This document shows positions 23,570 through 34,695 of a stretch of 64,000 nucleotides of DNA, one piece after another; within the stretch, counting starts at the first letter, position 1, and every line of letters starts with the position of its first letter. The notes under the pieces are model-generated. The model ran no database searches, was not told the origin of the DNA, and saw only the letters and a program-made list of their open reading frames with translations. A program made the translations under genes and the position numbers. Origin of the DNA: Notolepis coatsorum (lineage: Eukaryota > Chordata > Actinopteri > Aulopiformes > Paralepididae); contig OZ020589.1 of assembly GCA_963971535.1 (NCBI GenBank), forward strand, positions 51,599,956 to 51,663,955. The letters run 5' to 3'.

Positions 23570-23591
23570 AGAAAGCAGCATCAGGATGAAC

Positions 23592-23990
23592 TAGGGTGAC
23601 CAGACGTCACGCATTGCGTGTGATTGTACAGCATTCCTGTCTCCTTTCACACGTCACGCATATTGAGACCATGTCCCGCATGATTGGTTTTCATCCACGC
23701 CCCCCCCCCCCAGCCAATGTGAAAGAACCTCTATGCGTCGCGTAACGTTAATAGTATCTGACCGCGAGTGACACCGCATCCTGGGCATCCAGGCGACATG
23801 ACAACAAGTCCCAACGGCGCATTTCTGGAGACTAATGTTATGTTTTGACAACAGATGTTTTGACAAATTGCTTGTATTGCCACCCATACTTGCAAATGTT
23901 TTATTGCACTTTGCGTTGTCTTCGTTTTGTTCTCTCCGCCATGATAATAATAATAATAATGAGCGCTGAGGACACAGACCGAGCTCTGCG

Positions 23991-24085
<95 letters not shown>

Positions 24086-24910
24086 GGCGGAGAGAACAAT
24101 GAGCGCAGAGCTCGGTCTGTGTCCTCAGCGCTTCAAGCACTTCAAGCGCTGAGGACACAGACCGAGCTCTGCGCTCATTATTATTATTATCATGGCGGAG
24201 AGAACAATGAGCGCAGAGCTCGGTCTGTGTCCTCAGCGCTTCAAGCGCTGAGGACACAGACCGAGCTCTGCGCTCATTATTATTATTATTATCATGGCGG
24301 AGAGAACAAAACGAAAGTCTGGGTACACTTTACGAAAGTCGATGCCAACAACGCACGTTGCCACAAGTGCAATAAAACATTTGCAAGTATGGGTGGCAAT
24401 ACAAGCAATTTGTCAAAACATCTGTTGTCAAAACATAACATTAGTCTCCAGAAATGCGCCGTTTTCGACCGCTTTGCTCGCAGTGTTCCATCTCCATGCA
24501 CATCCACTGCAGGTAAGCCAAGATAATACAGAGTTAGCTAGGCTAATAACGAATTATTAAGAATAGGCTAATAAATCAAATATAATTGTATAGCTACAAA
24601 TATATTTGAAAGATGACAGCCCACCCCACACCTCCTCCCTCTCCCTCCACCACCAGCCTCCCAGCCAAGCCAAGTCCCTTCACCCTAGCAGCTAGGAGGG
24701 GGGCATACTAGCGTAGGTCAGTGGCCAATCAGAGCGCAAAACGGGAACCCGGAAACACGAACGCGTTGGTAAAAGCATAGACGCAACAGGGACAGTCCAC
24801 CAAAAAAAGGGGAGGGGGCTGCACTGGGGGTGGGGGGGGGGTGTCCCACATTGTCCTTCACAAACATACCCTTTGTCCCACATTTGGTTTATTGGGATCT
24901 GGTCACCCTA
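23592..24910 (+). mobile_element. hAT element remnant, 1.3 kb, TSD GGATGAAC, with BED-finger exon
   Basis: The ends tagggtgaccagac and atctggtcacccta are inverted, with an 8-bp duplication GGATGAAC at 23584-23591 and 24911-24918. Inside, the plus-strand frame at about 24300-24500 encodes a BED zinc finger (CHKCNKTF...LSKHLLSKH), as at the N-terminus of many hAT transposases. A second, shortened copy of the same exon lies inverted at about 23816-23940. No catalytic hAT domain remains, so the element is non-autonomous. It splits the viral-like cassette between two genes, at a start codon. Confidence 0.88.
23816..24460. repeat. Palindromic cluster: inverted BED exon copies around (TTA)n and a 33-bp unit
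   Basis: 23816-23920 is the reverse complement of about 24360-24460. Between them a unit beginning gagcgctgaggacacagacc alternates forward, reverse, forward, reverse, forward at about 23960, 24102, 24146, 24209 and 24244. These copies are separated by (TTA)n/(AAT)n tracts, the longest at about 23996-24085. The left exon copy lacks a ~45-bp central piece. The arrangement is strongly foldback-prone. Confidence 0.88.
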
Positions 24911-24912
24911 GG

Positions 24913-25365
24913 ATGAACCTTGTTAATGACCCATACCGTTTCGTCAACTACTATATAAGTCAAGTGGGACATGGTTTACCCGGTTTTGCCGGCTCACCAG
25001 TACAGTATGGGCGTGGTATAGGATCTATTTGTGGAAGACTTTTCCGGTTCGTCGTCCCCTTCCTTAAAACAGGCTTCACAGCCGCTAAACCCCATCTGAA
25101 AACAGCAGCAGGGAATATTGCTAAGGATGTTATGAACAATGCCATACAGAAAGTTACAACAAGGATGGCCAAACAACAAGGTTCGAGTATAGGAATGAGA
25201 TTATCACGAGGTTTTAAACCGCCCAGCTATAGGATTAGCGAGATAAAGAAATTATTAAAGAAAACTAAACACTGCTATAAGAAACAGTCCCTCCCTAGAA
25301 GAGCTGGCAGTCTACGAAAGACCTTGAGGAGGAAGAAACGTAGAAACCCTAGTGATATATTCTAG
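24913..25365 (+). CDS. Polinton/adintovirus-like basic core/minor structural protein, open frame
   Basis: The 150-codon frame is open from an ATG at 24913 to a stop at 25365. Features seen are an N-terminal NDPYRFVNYY motif, a glycine-rich segment, a central hydrophobic/amphipathic region and a very basic C-terminus (KTLRRKKRRN). Small proteins of this layout sit beside capsid genes in Polinton/adintovirus-type elements and are compared with adenovirus core or minor proteins. The hAT insertion upstream duplicated the bases around its start codon. It is the only unbroken frame in a decayed cassette, and expression is doubtful. Confidence 0.6.
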   Translation: MNLVNDPYRFVNYYISQVGHGLPGFAGSPVQYGRGIGSICGRLFRFVVPFLKTGFTAAKPHLKTAAGNIAKDVMNNAIQKVTTRMAKQQGSSIGMRLSRGFKPPSYRISEIKKLLKKTKHCYKKQSLPRRAGSLRKTLRRKKRRNPSDIF

Positions 25366-25372
25366 TAAGAAG

Positions 25373-27085
25373 ATGATCCATCAACGTTCTCAGGAATGCC
25401 TGAAATCAGAGTTAGATCTCTTTGCTGCTCCATTAACACTTTGACTGCCACTCACGGCTAATCTCGGGTTTACGATAGTTACGTTGAAATCACGAGATTT
25501 CTCTGATTTTTTTTTTTTATTAAAAAATGTTTGCGATCTGAAATCATATTGCATCACGCGAGCCTACCCTAGCCTACCCAAGGGCCGCCGGCGATCAGAT
25601 GTGAAAAAAGCTCCCCCTATCGTCTCCCAGATGGTAAATGGTAAATGGAATGGACTCAATGAAAATGGATGGGGGAAAAAAAATATTCCAGTCCACATTT
25701 TCCAGTCCACTGATGCAACCGGGGTTACCAGAGTTCATTCTGGAGCCTCTGAGCCGCGCGGAATCATGTGTTCTACTGTACACACGTTGGATCTATACAC
25801 TTATCGATTTTTTCTAATGGTGATCAGGAATTGGAATATACCATTTGGATACCATCTGATGTCAGGTAAGGAACCTATGTTATCAGTGTTAGGATAATCA
25901 GACTTGTTTTCATGAAGATATAAGCTGTTTTGTGAAATGTGCTCTATCGGTTTCACTGTAAAATCCATGAGGAAATGAAAACGGCTATTATCAGCGCGCG
26001 CCTCGAATGTGCGTGCGTGCACATATACTATTGATCATCTAGCGTTTATTTGAAAACTATTCATAAATAGGCCGACAAATATCAACGTTCTGGAATATTC
26101 CAGTAAAAGGCGATTATCACAGAATGGACTGTTTTTCACCTGAAAACAGGGGCGCTTTTCAAAATGCTCTCAAACGGAAATGAAGCGATAAAAAACCAAT
26201 CTGCCTTGACAGCACTGACTGGAAAATGATTATTTGATAAGCGACGCGCAGATTAGACACATAGCCATAATTTAAAACATAGATTAGGCGATATTAACGT
26301 TAACATTGGCGCCGATGGTGGCATTCAAGCACTAAGTCGTGCGCCCCCTTGGTGGCACTGAAAGTGTTAACACAGCTGTCAATCGAATGATCTGATTACA
26401 TCGAGATAGCCCCTATTACCGCTCTAAGAAGGGACTCCCCAATAGAGTTTTATATTCCTGGGGAAGGAGAAAGATATCTGGATCTCAATAATACTTTATT
26501 ATATTTAAAAGCAAAGATAACCAATGCCGACGGGAGCAACTTGGCTAACGATGCTGCTGTTTCTACAGTCAATTACCTGCTAAATCGTTTTTTTTAAGTC
26601 AGATTGATGTTACAGTGCAAGACCGCTTAATCAGTCAGTCGAGTGCGACGCACCCCTATCGGGCCATAATAGAAACGTTATTAAATTATTCACCCGCTAC
26701 TCTGAATAGTCAATTCTCAGCAGGATTATTCTCTAAAGACACTGGTGGTCATATGGATGATATTAGGATCGGTGTTGAGGGTAGAAATTTGAGTTTTAAA
26801 AAAAGAGCCGAGGCCTGCGCCCTGTTAGGGGCTCTACACTGATATATTTTTTAATGAACGCCTAATGTTAAATACGCTTGATTTAAAAATAAAACTCACA
26901 AAGGCTAAGGATGAATTTTGTATAATGTCAGCTGCAGCTGGAAACTATATCCTGAATATCACGACTGCAACACTGTTTGTTAAGAAGATAACTGTCACCA
27001 GCAGTGCAGCTAGGACATGCCTCTGCCTTGCAGAAAGGTAATGCATTGTATCCTTTATCGCATATTAACGTAAAGATATTCTCAC
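25373..27085 (+). pseudogene. Polinton/adintovirus-like structural gene, decayed and split by a MITE
   Basis: The gene begins 7 bp after the preceding stop (ATG at 25373), is open up to a TTAA at 25433-25436, and resumes after the piggyBac-like element at 26371. Downstream frames carry the segments DSPIEFYIPG and YLDLNNTLLYLKAKI (about 26435-26520), then DRLISQSS with PYRAIIETLLNY (26615-26842) and a last block to about 27085. Several frameshifts and stops are present. Products of this type are often annotated as 'F54H12.2-like' in animal genomes. Described only; no joined reading is given. Confidence 0.6.
25437..26366. mobile_element. piggyBac-like element C, 930 bp, TSD TTAA
   Basis: The ends cactttgactgcc and ggcactgaaagtg are inverted, flanked by TTAA (25433-25436, 26367-26370). 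The interior matches element B in inverted orientation. It interrupts a viral-like gene, so it is younger than that insertion. No transposase frame. Confidence 0.85.
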
Positions 27086-27090
27086 TCCCT

Positions 27091-27574
27091 GCGCATTCAC
27101 CTCCGTTCCGGCTCTCCTGAACTGGTCCCTAGTCGGGCGGCTGGAGGGTCTCTCGTCCGGGATCCTGCTCCGGGGTCCAGGTCCCCTTCCCGGGAATCGG
27201 CACCTGTCCCCACCCCCCCTCGTCGGGCCTCTGTTCCCAGGTCCAACCCCCCTCCCCGGGTCTCGGTGCCCATCCCCACCCCCCCTCGTCGGGCCTCTGT
27301 TCCCAGGGCCAGCCCCCCTCTCCGGGTCTCGGCACCCATCCCCACCCCCCCTCGTCGGGCCTCGGTTCCCATCCCCACCCCCCCTTTCCGGGCCTGTGCA
27401 CCCGTTTTCAGCCCTCCTGGCTGCTATGCCCCTCCTGCGTTTTTTGCTCGGGCTCCCGGCCCCGGGTCTCCGGGTCCTCTCCCTGGGTTCCTTCCGGGGT
27501 CCCGGCTTCCTCCTTCACCAGTGTCCGGACGTTGTTCTCGGGTGTCTGGAAGCCCCCCATTGAGGGGGAGGTAC
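27091..27574 (+). mobile_element. Ty3/gypsy 3' end: proline-rich pol tail and polypurine tract
   Basis: A C-rich segment contains about three copies of a ~67-bp tandem unit (cgggtctcggtgcccatccc..., near 27188, 27255 and 27322). The plus-strand frame is proline/arginine-rich (IPTPPRRASVP repeats) and ends near SGSPPLRGRYCN, a tail seen in some fish gypsy polyproteins. The purine-rich tract ttgagggggaggtac directly precedes the LTR, as a polypurine primer should. Everything upstream of about 27090 is missing, replaced by the viral-like cassette, so this copy is 5'-truncated. Confidence 0.65.
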
Positions 27575-28307
27575 TGTAACGTCCCCAGGGCTGGCCCTTG
27601 CTGGGCTGGTTATGAGAATAACAGTGAACATTTCCTCCCTCCTGACAATGGTCGCCTACCTGGTCCCCTACCTCCTGACACTGGTCTCCTACCTCCTGAC
27701 AGTGGTCCTCTACCTCCCTCTTGTGGCCAGACAAGCCAGTTGGTTCAGACACTGATTCTACACTTGATAACTCACATGCTTACTTTAATTAATGGGATAA
27801 TTAATGGGATGTCACTGTGTGTGTTATTGTTGAACTTCCCCACCCTGGTGTGAATTGGTTTCCCTGGTTAGTGTTGTTTGGTGTATTGCTTATTGTCTAG
27901 TGGTTGTTTGTTTTGTTCTGTGCCTGTCTCTCCCCAGCTGGGGGCAATTAGTAATTAGTGTTGTTATTTAAGTGTGGGTTGCCCTCACCAGGTTGTGGAG
28001 TCATTCCTACTTGTTACCTGTTCCTGCGATGTCTGTGTCAAACGTCGTCCTTGTAGTTGTGCTCTGTCTAAAGTAAGTGTATATTAGTATTCTGTTTTGT
28101 CTTCTTTTATTTCGTGTGTTATGTCTTCTGGTTACGTTTTGTTTTGTAGTTAGTGCCAGCACGGCTGTGCCTATTGGTTATGCTTGTATGTACTTTTGAA
28201 GTTGCCAAGTAAACACTTTAAATTGTGACCGTCGACTCCTGCCTCATCTCCCTGCTTACTCTTTCCTGCTGCCTTGGGTTCTACCACCACCTTACCTTAT
28301 CGTAACA
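27575..28307 (+). repeat. Gypsy LTR, 733 bp
   Basis: Begins TGTAACGTCCCC and ends TTATCGTAACA, giving inverted TGT...ACA ends, and follows a polypurine tract. The 23-bp satellite begins directly after it, so the insertion target was probably the satellite edge, or recombination occurred there. No second LTR is in the window, so no duplication can be tested. Confidence 0.75.
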
Positions 28308-31300
28308 CAGATCAAAGAGTGAGGGTTAAAAATAGCAAATAGTGAGGAATAAACAGAGCAAATATTGAGGGATAAACAGAGCAAATAGTGAGGGATAAAC
28401 AGAGCAAAGAGTGAGGGGGAAAAAGTGAGGGATCCACAGAACAAAGAGTGAGGAATAAACAGAGCAAAGAGTGGGGAATAAACAGAGCAAAGAGTGGGGA
28501 ATAAACAGAGCAAAGCGTGATGGATAAACAGAGCAAAAAGTGAGGAATAAACAGAGCAAATGGTGATGAATGAACAGAGCAAAGAGTGAGGGATAAACAG
28601 AACAAAGAGTCAGGGATAAACAGATCAAAGAGTGAGGTATAAACATATCAAAGAGTGAGGGATAAACAGAGCAAAGAGTGAAGAATAAACAGAGCAAAGA
28701 CTGATGGATAAAGAGCCAAGAGTGAGGAATACACAGAACAAAGAGTGAGGAATAAACAGAACAAATGGTGAGGAATAAACAGAGCAAATAATGAGGAATA
28801 AACAGAACAAAGAGTGAGGAATAAACTGAACAAAGACTGACGGATAAACAGAGCAAGGAGTGAGGAATAAACAGAACAAAGGGTGACAGATACAAATAGC
28901 AAAGAGTGAGGAATAAACAGAACAAAGAATGAGGAATAAACAGCAAAGAGTGAGGAATAAACAAAGCAACGAGTAGGGAATAAACAGAGCAAATAGTGGG
29001 GAATAAACAGATCAAAGAGTGAGGGATAAAAAGAGCAAATAGTGAGGAATAAACAGAGCAAATATTGAGGAATAAACAGAGCAAATAGTGAGGGATAAAC
29101 AGCAAACAGTGATGAATAAACAGAGCAAATAGTGGGGAATAAACAGAGCAAAGAGTGGGGAATGAACAGAGTAAAGAGTGAGGAATAAACTGAGCAAAGA
29201 GTGAGGGATAAACAGACCAAAGAGTAAGGGATAAACAGAGCAACAAGTGAGGAATAAACATAGCAACGAGTGAGGAATAAACAGAGCAAAGAGTGAGGAA
29301 TAAACAGCAGAGTGAGGAATAAACAGAGCAAAGAGTGGGGAATAAACAGAGCAAAGCGTGGCGAATGAACAGAGCAAAGAGTGATGGATAAACAGAGAAA
29401 AACGTGAGGAATAAACAGAGCAAAGGGTGAGGAATAAACAGAACAAAGAGTGAGGAATAAACAGAACAAAGAGTGAGGAATACACAGAACAAAGAGTGAT
29501 GGATAAACAGATCAAAGAGTGAGGAATCAACAGAACAACGATGTTAGGAATACACCAAGCAAAGAGGGAGAAATAAACAGAACAAAGAGTGAGGAATACA
29601 CATAACAAAGAGTGAGGAATAAACATAGCAAAGAGTGAGGAATAAACAGAGCAAAGAGTGAGGAATAAACAGCAGAGTGAGGAATAAACAGAGCAAAGAG
29701 TGGGGAATAAACAGAGCAAAGCGTGGGGAATGAACAGAGCAAAGAGTGATGGATAAACAGAGAAAAACGTGAGGAATAAACAGAGCAAAGGGTGAGGAAT
29801 AAACAGAACAAAGAGTGAGGAATAAACAGAACAAAGAGTGAGGAATACACAGAACAAAGAGTGACGGATAAACAGATCAAAGAGTGAGGAATCAACAGAA
29901 CAACGATGTTAGGAATACACCAAGCAAAGAGGGAGAAATAAACAGAACAAAGAGTGAGGAATACACATAACAAAGAGTGAGGAATACACATAACAAAGAA
30001 TGAGGAATAAAGAGCAAAGAGTGAGGAATAAACAGAACAAAGAGTGAGGAATACACAGAACAAAGAGTGATGGATAAACAGATCAAAGAGTGAGGAATCA
30101 ACAGAACAACGATGTTAGGAATACACCAAGCAAAGAGGGAGAAATAAACAGAACAAAGAGTGAGGAATACACATAACAAAGAGTGAGGAATAAACATAGC
30201 AAAGAGTGAGGAATAAACAGAGCAAAGAGTGAGGAATAAACAGCAGAGTGAGGAATAAACAGAGCAAAGAGTGGGGAATAAACAGAGCAAAGCGTGGGGA
30301 ATGAACAGAGCAAAGAGTGATGGATAAACAGAGAAAAACGTGAGGAATAAACAGAGCAAAGGGTGAGGAATAAACAGAACAAAGAGTGAGGAATAAACAG
30401 AACAAAGAGTGAGGAATACACAGAACAAAGAGTGACGGATAAACAGATCAAAGAGTGAGGAATCAACAGAACAACGATGTTAGGAATACACCAAGCAAAG
30501 AGGGAGAAATAAACAGAACAAAGAGTGAGGAATACACATAACAAAGAGTGAGGAATACACATAACAAAGAATGAGGAATAAAGAGCAAAGAGTGAGGAAT
30601 AAACAGAACAAAGAGTGAGGAATAAACAGAACAAAGAGTGACGGATAAACAGAACAAAGAGTCAGTGATAAACAGATCAAAGAGTGAGGTATAAACATAT
30701 CAAAGAGTGAGGGATAAACAGAGCAAAGAGTGAAGAATAAACAGAGCAAAGACTGATGGATAAAGAGCCAAGAGTGAGGAATACACAGAACAAATAGTGA
30801 GGAATAAACAGAACAAATGGTGAGGAATAAACAGAGCAAATAATGAGGAATAAACAGAACAAAGAGTGAGGAATAAACTGAACAAAGATTGACGGATAAA
30901 CAGAGCAAGGAGTGAGGAATAAACAGAACAAAGGGTGACAGATACAAATAGCAAAGAGTGAGGAATAAACAGAACAAAGAATGAGGAATAAACAGCAAAG
31001 AGTTTGGAATAAACAAAGCAAAGAGTGGGGAATAAACAGAGCAAATAGTGGGGAATAAACAGAGCAAAGAGTGAGGAATAAAAAAGAGTGAGGGATCCAC
31101 AGAACAAAGAGTGAGGAATAAACAGAGTAAAGAGTGAGGAATAAACTAATCAAAGAGTGAGGGATAAACTGAGCAAAGAGGGAGGGATTAACAGAGCAAA
31201 GAGTGAGTGATACATGGAGCGAATAGTGAGGAATAAACAGAACAAATAGTGGGGAATAAACAGAGCAACTAGTGATGAATAAACAGAGCAACGAGTGAGG

Positions 31301-31555
31301 AATACACAGAACAAAGAGTGAGGAATAAACAGAACAAAGAGTGACGGATAAACAGATCAAATAGTGAGGAATAAACAGAACAACAAGTTAGGAATACACC
31401 AAACAAAGAGGGAGGAATAAACAGAACAAAGAGTGAGGAATACACAGAACAAAGAGTGAGGAATACACAGAACAAAGAATGAGGAATAAAGAGCAAAGAG
31501 TGAGGAATAAACAGAACAAAGAGTGAGGAATAAACAGCAAACAGTGAGGAACAAA
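28308..31555. repeat. 23-bp satellite, block 1 (~3.2 kb)
   Basis: About 140 copies of a unit close to gaggaataaacagagcaaagagt, with variants of 20-24 bp. Larger duplications are visible: the rare variant containing acgatgttagg occurs at about 29538, 29903, 30109 and 30474, giving spacings 365, 206 and 365 (a 571-bp composite repeat). A GGATCC-bearing variant occurs at 28430 and 31093. All minus-strand frames are long and open only because the unit lacks minus-strand stops. Confidence 0.97.
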
Positions 31556-31559
31556 CACG

Positions 31560-33830
31560 GCGAACTCCACGGGCTGAAGCTGGGCTCCGCGATGCCATTA
31601 GCGAGCATATATTCCACCTCTTTTTGCAACCGTGCGCGTTTGTGTGGATTCACGCGATACGCGTGCTGTTTAATGGGCACTGCCTCCCCCACATCAATGT
31701 CATGATACAAGACACTCGTGCGCGAAGGGATATCCGAGAAAAGTTCGCTGTGAGTCCCAACCAGGCCCCTGATATCCGCTTGCTGTAGCTCTGACAAATG
31801 GCCCAGCCGACAGCCAAGAGTGACCACAGACTCCGTGTTTGTAAGACGGCTCTCCACAACCGCTTTAGACGGGATAATTACGTCATCCTCCAGCCCACCA
31901 ACGCCGCCTGCAAGAAAGAGACTGTCATTATTCATATCGACACTAGATGGGGCCAACACACAAGCCGACACCGGCGTAGCGGCCACCACCGTACTGGCCA
32001 CGGGCCCCCTTGTATGAAACGGCTTAATCATATTAATATGACACAGGCGGGTCTTCCGCCCACGATCCGGCGTCTCAATAAGGTAATTCAGCTCCCCTAC
32101 CTTTTCCCTAACCCGATACGGTCCACTAAACCGAGCCTGTAGACTGGACCCTGTCACCGGAAGTAACACCAAGACCCTCTCCCCTGGCACAAACGACCTA
32201 TCCCGAGCCTTCCTATCATACCACCCCTTCATCCGTTTTTGTGTGTCAATCAGATTTATTCTCGCCAGATCACATGCCCTCTTCAGCTTTTCCCTAAAGC
32301 CACAGACATAGTCCAATAGGTTTTTCGGCTCACTCTCCCCCAACCACTTCTCCCTCAACAACCTGAGCGGCCCCCTCACAGAGTGTGCAAACACCAACTC
32401 CGCAGGGCTGAAGCCCAAAGATTCCTGTACCACTTCCCTTGCGGCAAACAACATCAAATGAACCCCCTCATCCCAATCATCCTCTGTATCACGACAGAAC
32501 GCCCGAAGCATAGTCTTCAACGTGGAGTGGAATCTTTCTAACGCCCCTTGTGACTCCGGGTGATATGGAATAGAGAAGCTATGTGATATATCCAGCTGTT
32601 TCAAAACTTGCGAGAAGATACGAGACAAGAAATTCGTCCCTTGATCGGATTGGACGACGCGAGGTAAACCGAACACAGAAAAAAACCTCACCAAAGCCTA
32701 TGACACCGTCTTGGCCGTTATCCGTTTCAACGGAATCGCTTCAGGGAAACGTGTGTTGGCACACATAATGGTCAAAAGAAAACTATTACCTGCCTTCGTT
32801 CTAGGGAGCGGTCCCACACAGTCAATAATAACCCTCTCAAAGGGTTCCCCCACTGCCGGGATAGGATAGAGCGGCACCCGTGGAATGATGTCGTTGGGTT
32901 TCCCCACTATTTGACACGTAGAACACCCCCTGCAGTGCTGCGCCACATCCCGTTTTAACCCTGGCCAAAAGAAATTGCGCAGCACCCTATCGAACGTCTT
33001 GTTGACTTGTTGCCCTGCGAGCCTATGATCGTGAGCCAAACAAAGGATATCATGACGGTACTTGAACGGAACCACAACCTGCGTCACCACATTCCAATCA
33101 TTCCCCAATGACGCATCCGGATCAGGGGACCATTTACGCAGCAACACCCCGTCTCCCAGGACATAACAGCTTTTAAGACCCTTACTCTCTCCTTCCCCCA
33201 CAGCGGACACAAAAAGCCCCGACAGACTTGAATCTCTACCCTGTTCTGCGATAAGTTCCTCACGAGCGAAAGAGAACTCAGCCGTGCTACTGGCAACTTC
33301 AGCCGAGGAAGTAGTGTTCGGGAACGAACCGGCTGAAACAGAAGAAACAGCGTCATCCGACTCAAGTTGGTCAACTGTAGGGGCAAGCTGCGACAATAAC
33401 AACGAGCCAGGCTGCCCCTGGAGTGCCCCCTCCCTCTCAGGCTCGTCGCCGTCAGCCGCTACTACTGTATCGAACAAGTCCACCTCGCCATCTTCCTCGG
33501 CCCGAGCTCTAACAACCATGGCTCGCGTCACCGCACATGAAGAGAACACCCTCGGATACGCCTCTGCCAGGATGTCTCCCGCCCCAGACTGTGCTGGCAC
33601 ACAAGTCACGTCTGCCTTCACGAGGACCTTACCCCCTGCCAAATCGTTCCCAAGGATTAGTGACACCCCCGCAACGGGGAAGCAACTTTCTACCCCAATG
33701 ACGACCGGGCCCGACACCAATTCAGATGTCAGGTGGACGATGTGAAGCGGGACCTTCATCACATGCATCCCAAAAGACCTAACTGTTATCCCCGCATCCC
33801 GCTTTGACCCTTTGAACCTCCCACACCAGG
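31560..33830 (-). pseudogene. Gmr1-like pol: protease end, integrase, reverse-transcriptase start
   Basis: The frame from about 33830 carries the C-terminal part of protease (GVSLILGNDLAG). The integrase zinc region follows (LAHDHRLAG...HCRGCSTCQ; the usual second histidine reads Q). Next come the catalytic residues in IIDCVGPLP, QSDQGTNF and HPESQGALERF, then a GPY/F-type module (RFSGPYRV). After integrase comes the beginning of reverse transcriptase (VPIKQHAYRVNPHKRARL, then NGIAEPSFSPWSSP). One TAG stop interrupts the frame at about 32698. It ends where satellite begins. Confidence 0.9.
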
Positions 33831-34422
33831 GCGCAGTTCCTAGGCTAGGTCTCTTCCCACCCCTAGGCCTGACCATCCAGACCCCTCTGGACAGACAGAC
33901 CATAGCCTTCTGCTTCCCGGTGTTTTCTTTTCAAACCCACCGATCACAGAAACACTACTCGCTTACTAGCTCACTCGGTTTCAGCTTATAGTGGCCTGAC
34001 TGTACATTGAGCCGAACGCGGCGGCCCTCACCGTGTGAGGTCTTACTGCCATATGCGATCCGACCGGCAGGTGACCCAGTCGATAGTGACCCCAGACCCC
34101 GTAGTGGTTATTGGCCACCCAGGTAGGAACCGACGGTCTGATCCCCACCCCACTTTGCTATGGGTATGGAAACTTTGACCGTTTTCACCCGCCTTGCCTG
34201 TTCACAGAGAGAACACCCCCTGCTAGGTGTGGACTGTCATCCACGTACCACGTGTTGCCCCCACACTTGCGTGTGCGACACACACGCCGACTAGACGGTA
34301 CCACGGTGGTATGTTGATTCATACCTCACCAGACACGGGGGCCCTTCAGTCTCTCCCCAGCACTATAGTACCTTCTTAACATGCCCTCGGGACTTCGCAG
34401 TCCCACCGCCGCCTGTTAGAGG
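33831..34422. other. Non-coding interruption inside the Gmr1-like protease
   Basis: The N-terminal protease half ends at about 34430 and the C-terminal half resumes at about 33830. The ~0.6 kb between is C-rich, lacks protease-like coding and has no clear terminal inverted repeat. It is probably an insertion into the element; no target duplication could be identified. Confidence 0.5.
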
Positions 34423-34656
34423 CTAGAGGTTCGGAGTGCCCACCTCCTCCCTAACCTCTGTACTACTGTCGAAAGGCAACACATCCCCCCGAATAAATGA
34501 CTGGGATGCAGCCGTGTCCCTTAATATGGTCACAGGAACCCTCACCCCATCGCTAGATAAGGATACAAACCCCCTGCTGATAAACGGTAGGTAAGCTTTA
34601 ATATCCTCACCCCTTTTGTCATACTCAACCGATATGGGTGTGGGTGCCATCACCAA
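34423..34656 (-). pseudogene. Gmr1-like protease N-terminal half
   Basis: The 77-codon frame carries an active-site motif DTAASQSFI (retroviral-type D-T/S-G/A) preceded by VPVTILR, the usual context in fish gypsy proteases. It is separated from its C-terminal half by the interruption on its low-coordinate side. Confidence 0.82.
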
Positions 34657-34695
34657 CGAAATCTGCTTACTGGGACGGGTAAGGGCAAAACAATT

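Noticed and set aside
23845-24257. Poly-Leu and poly-Asn reading frames
   Set aside because: Generated by the TTA/AAT tracts inside the hAT element.
27266-27853. Proline-rich 195-codon frame as a host gene
   Set aside because: It spans a tandem repeat, the polypurine tract and into the LTR, so it is the tail of a gypsy element and not a host gene.
31798-32142. 114-codon plus-strand frame opposite Gmr1-like integrase
   Set aside because: Antisense to a clear integrase/GPY-F coding region.
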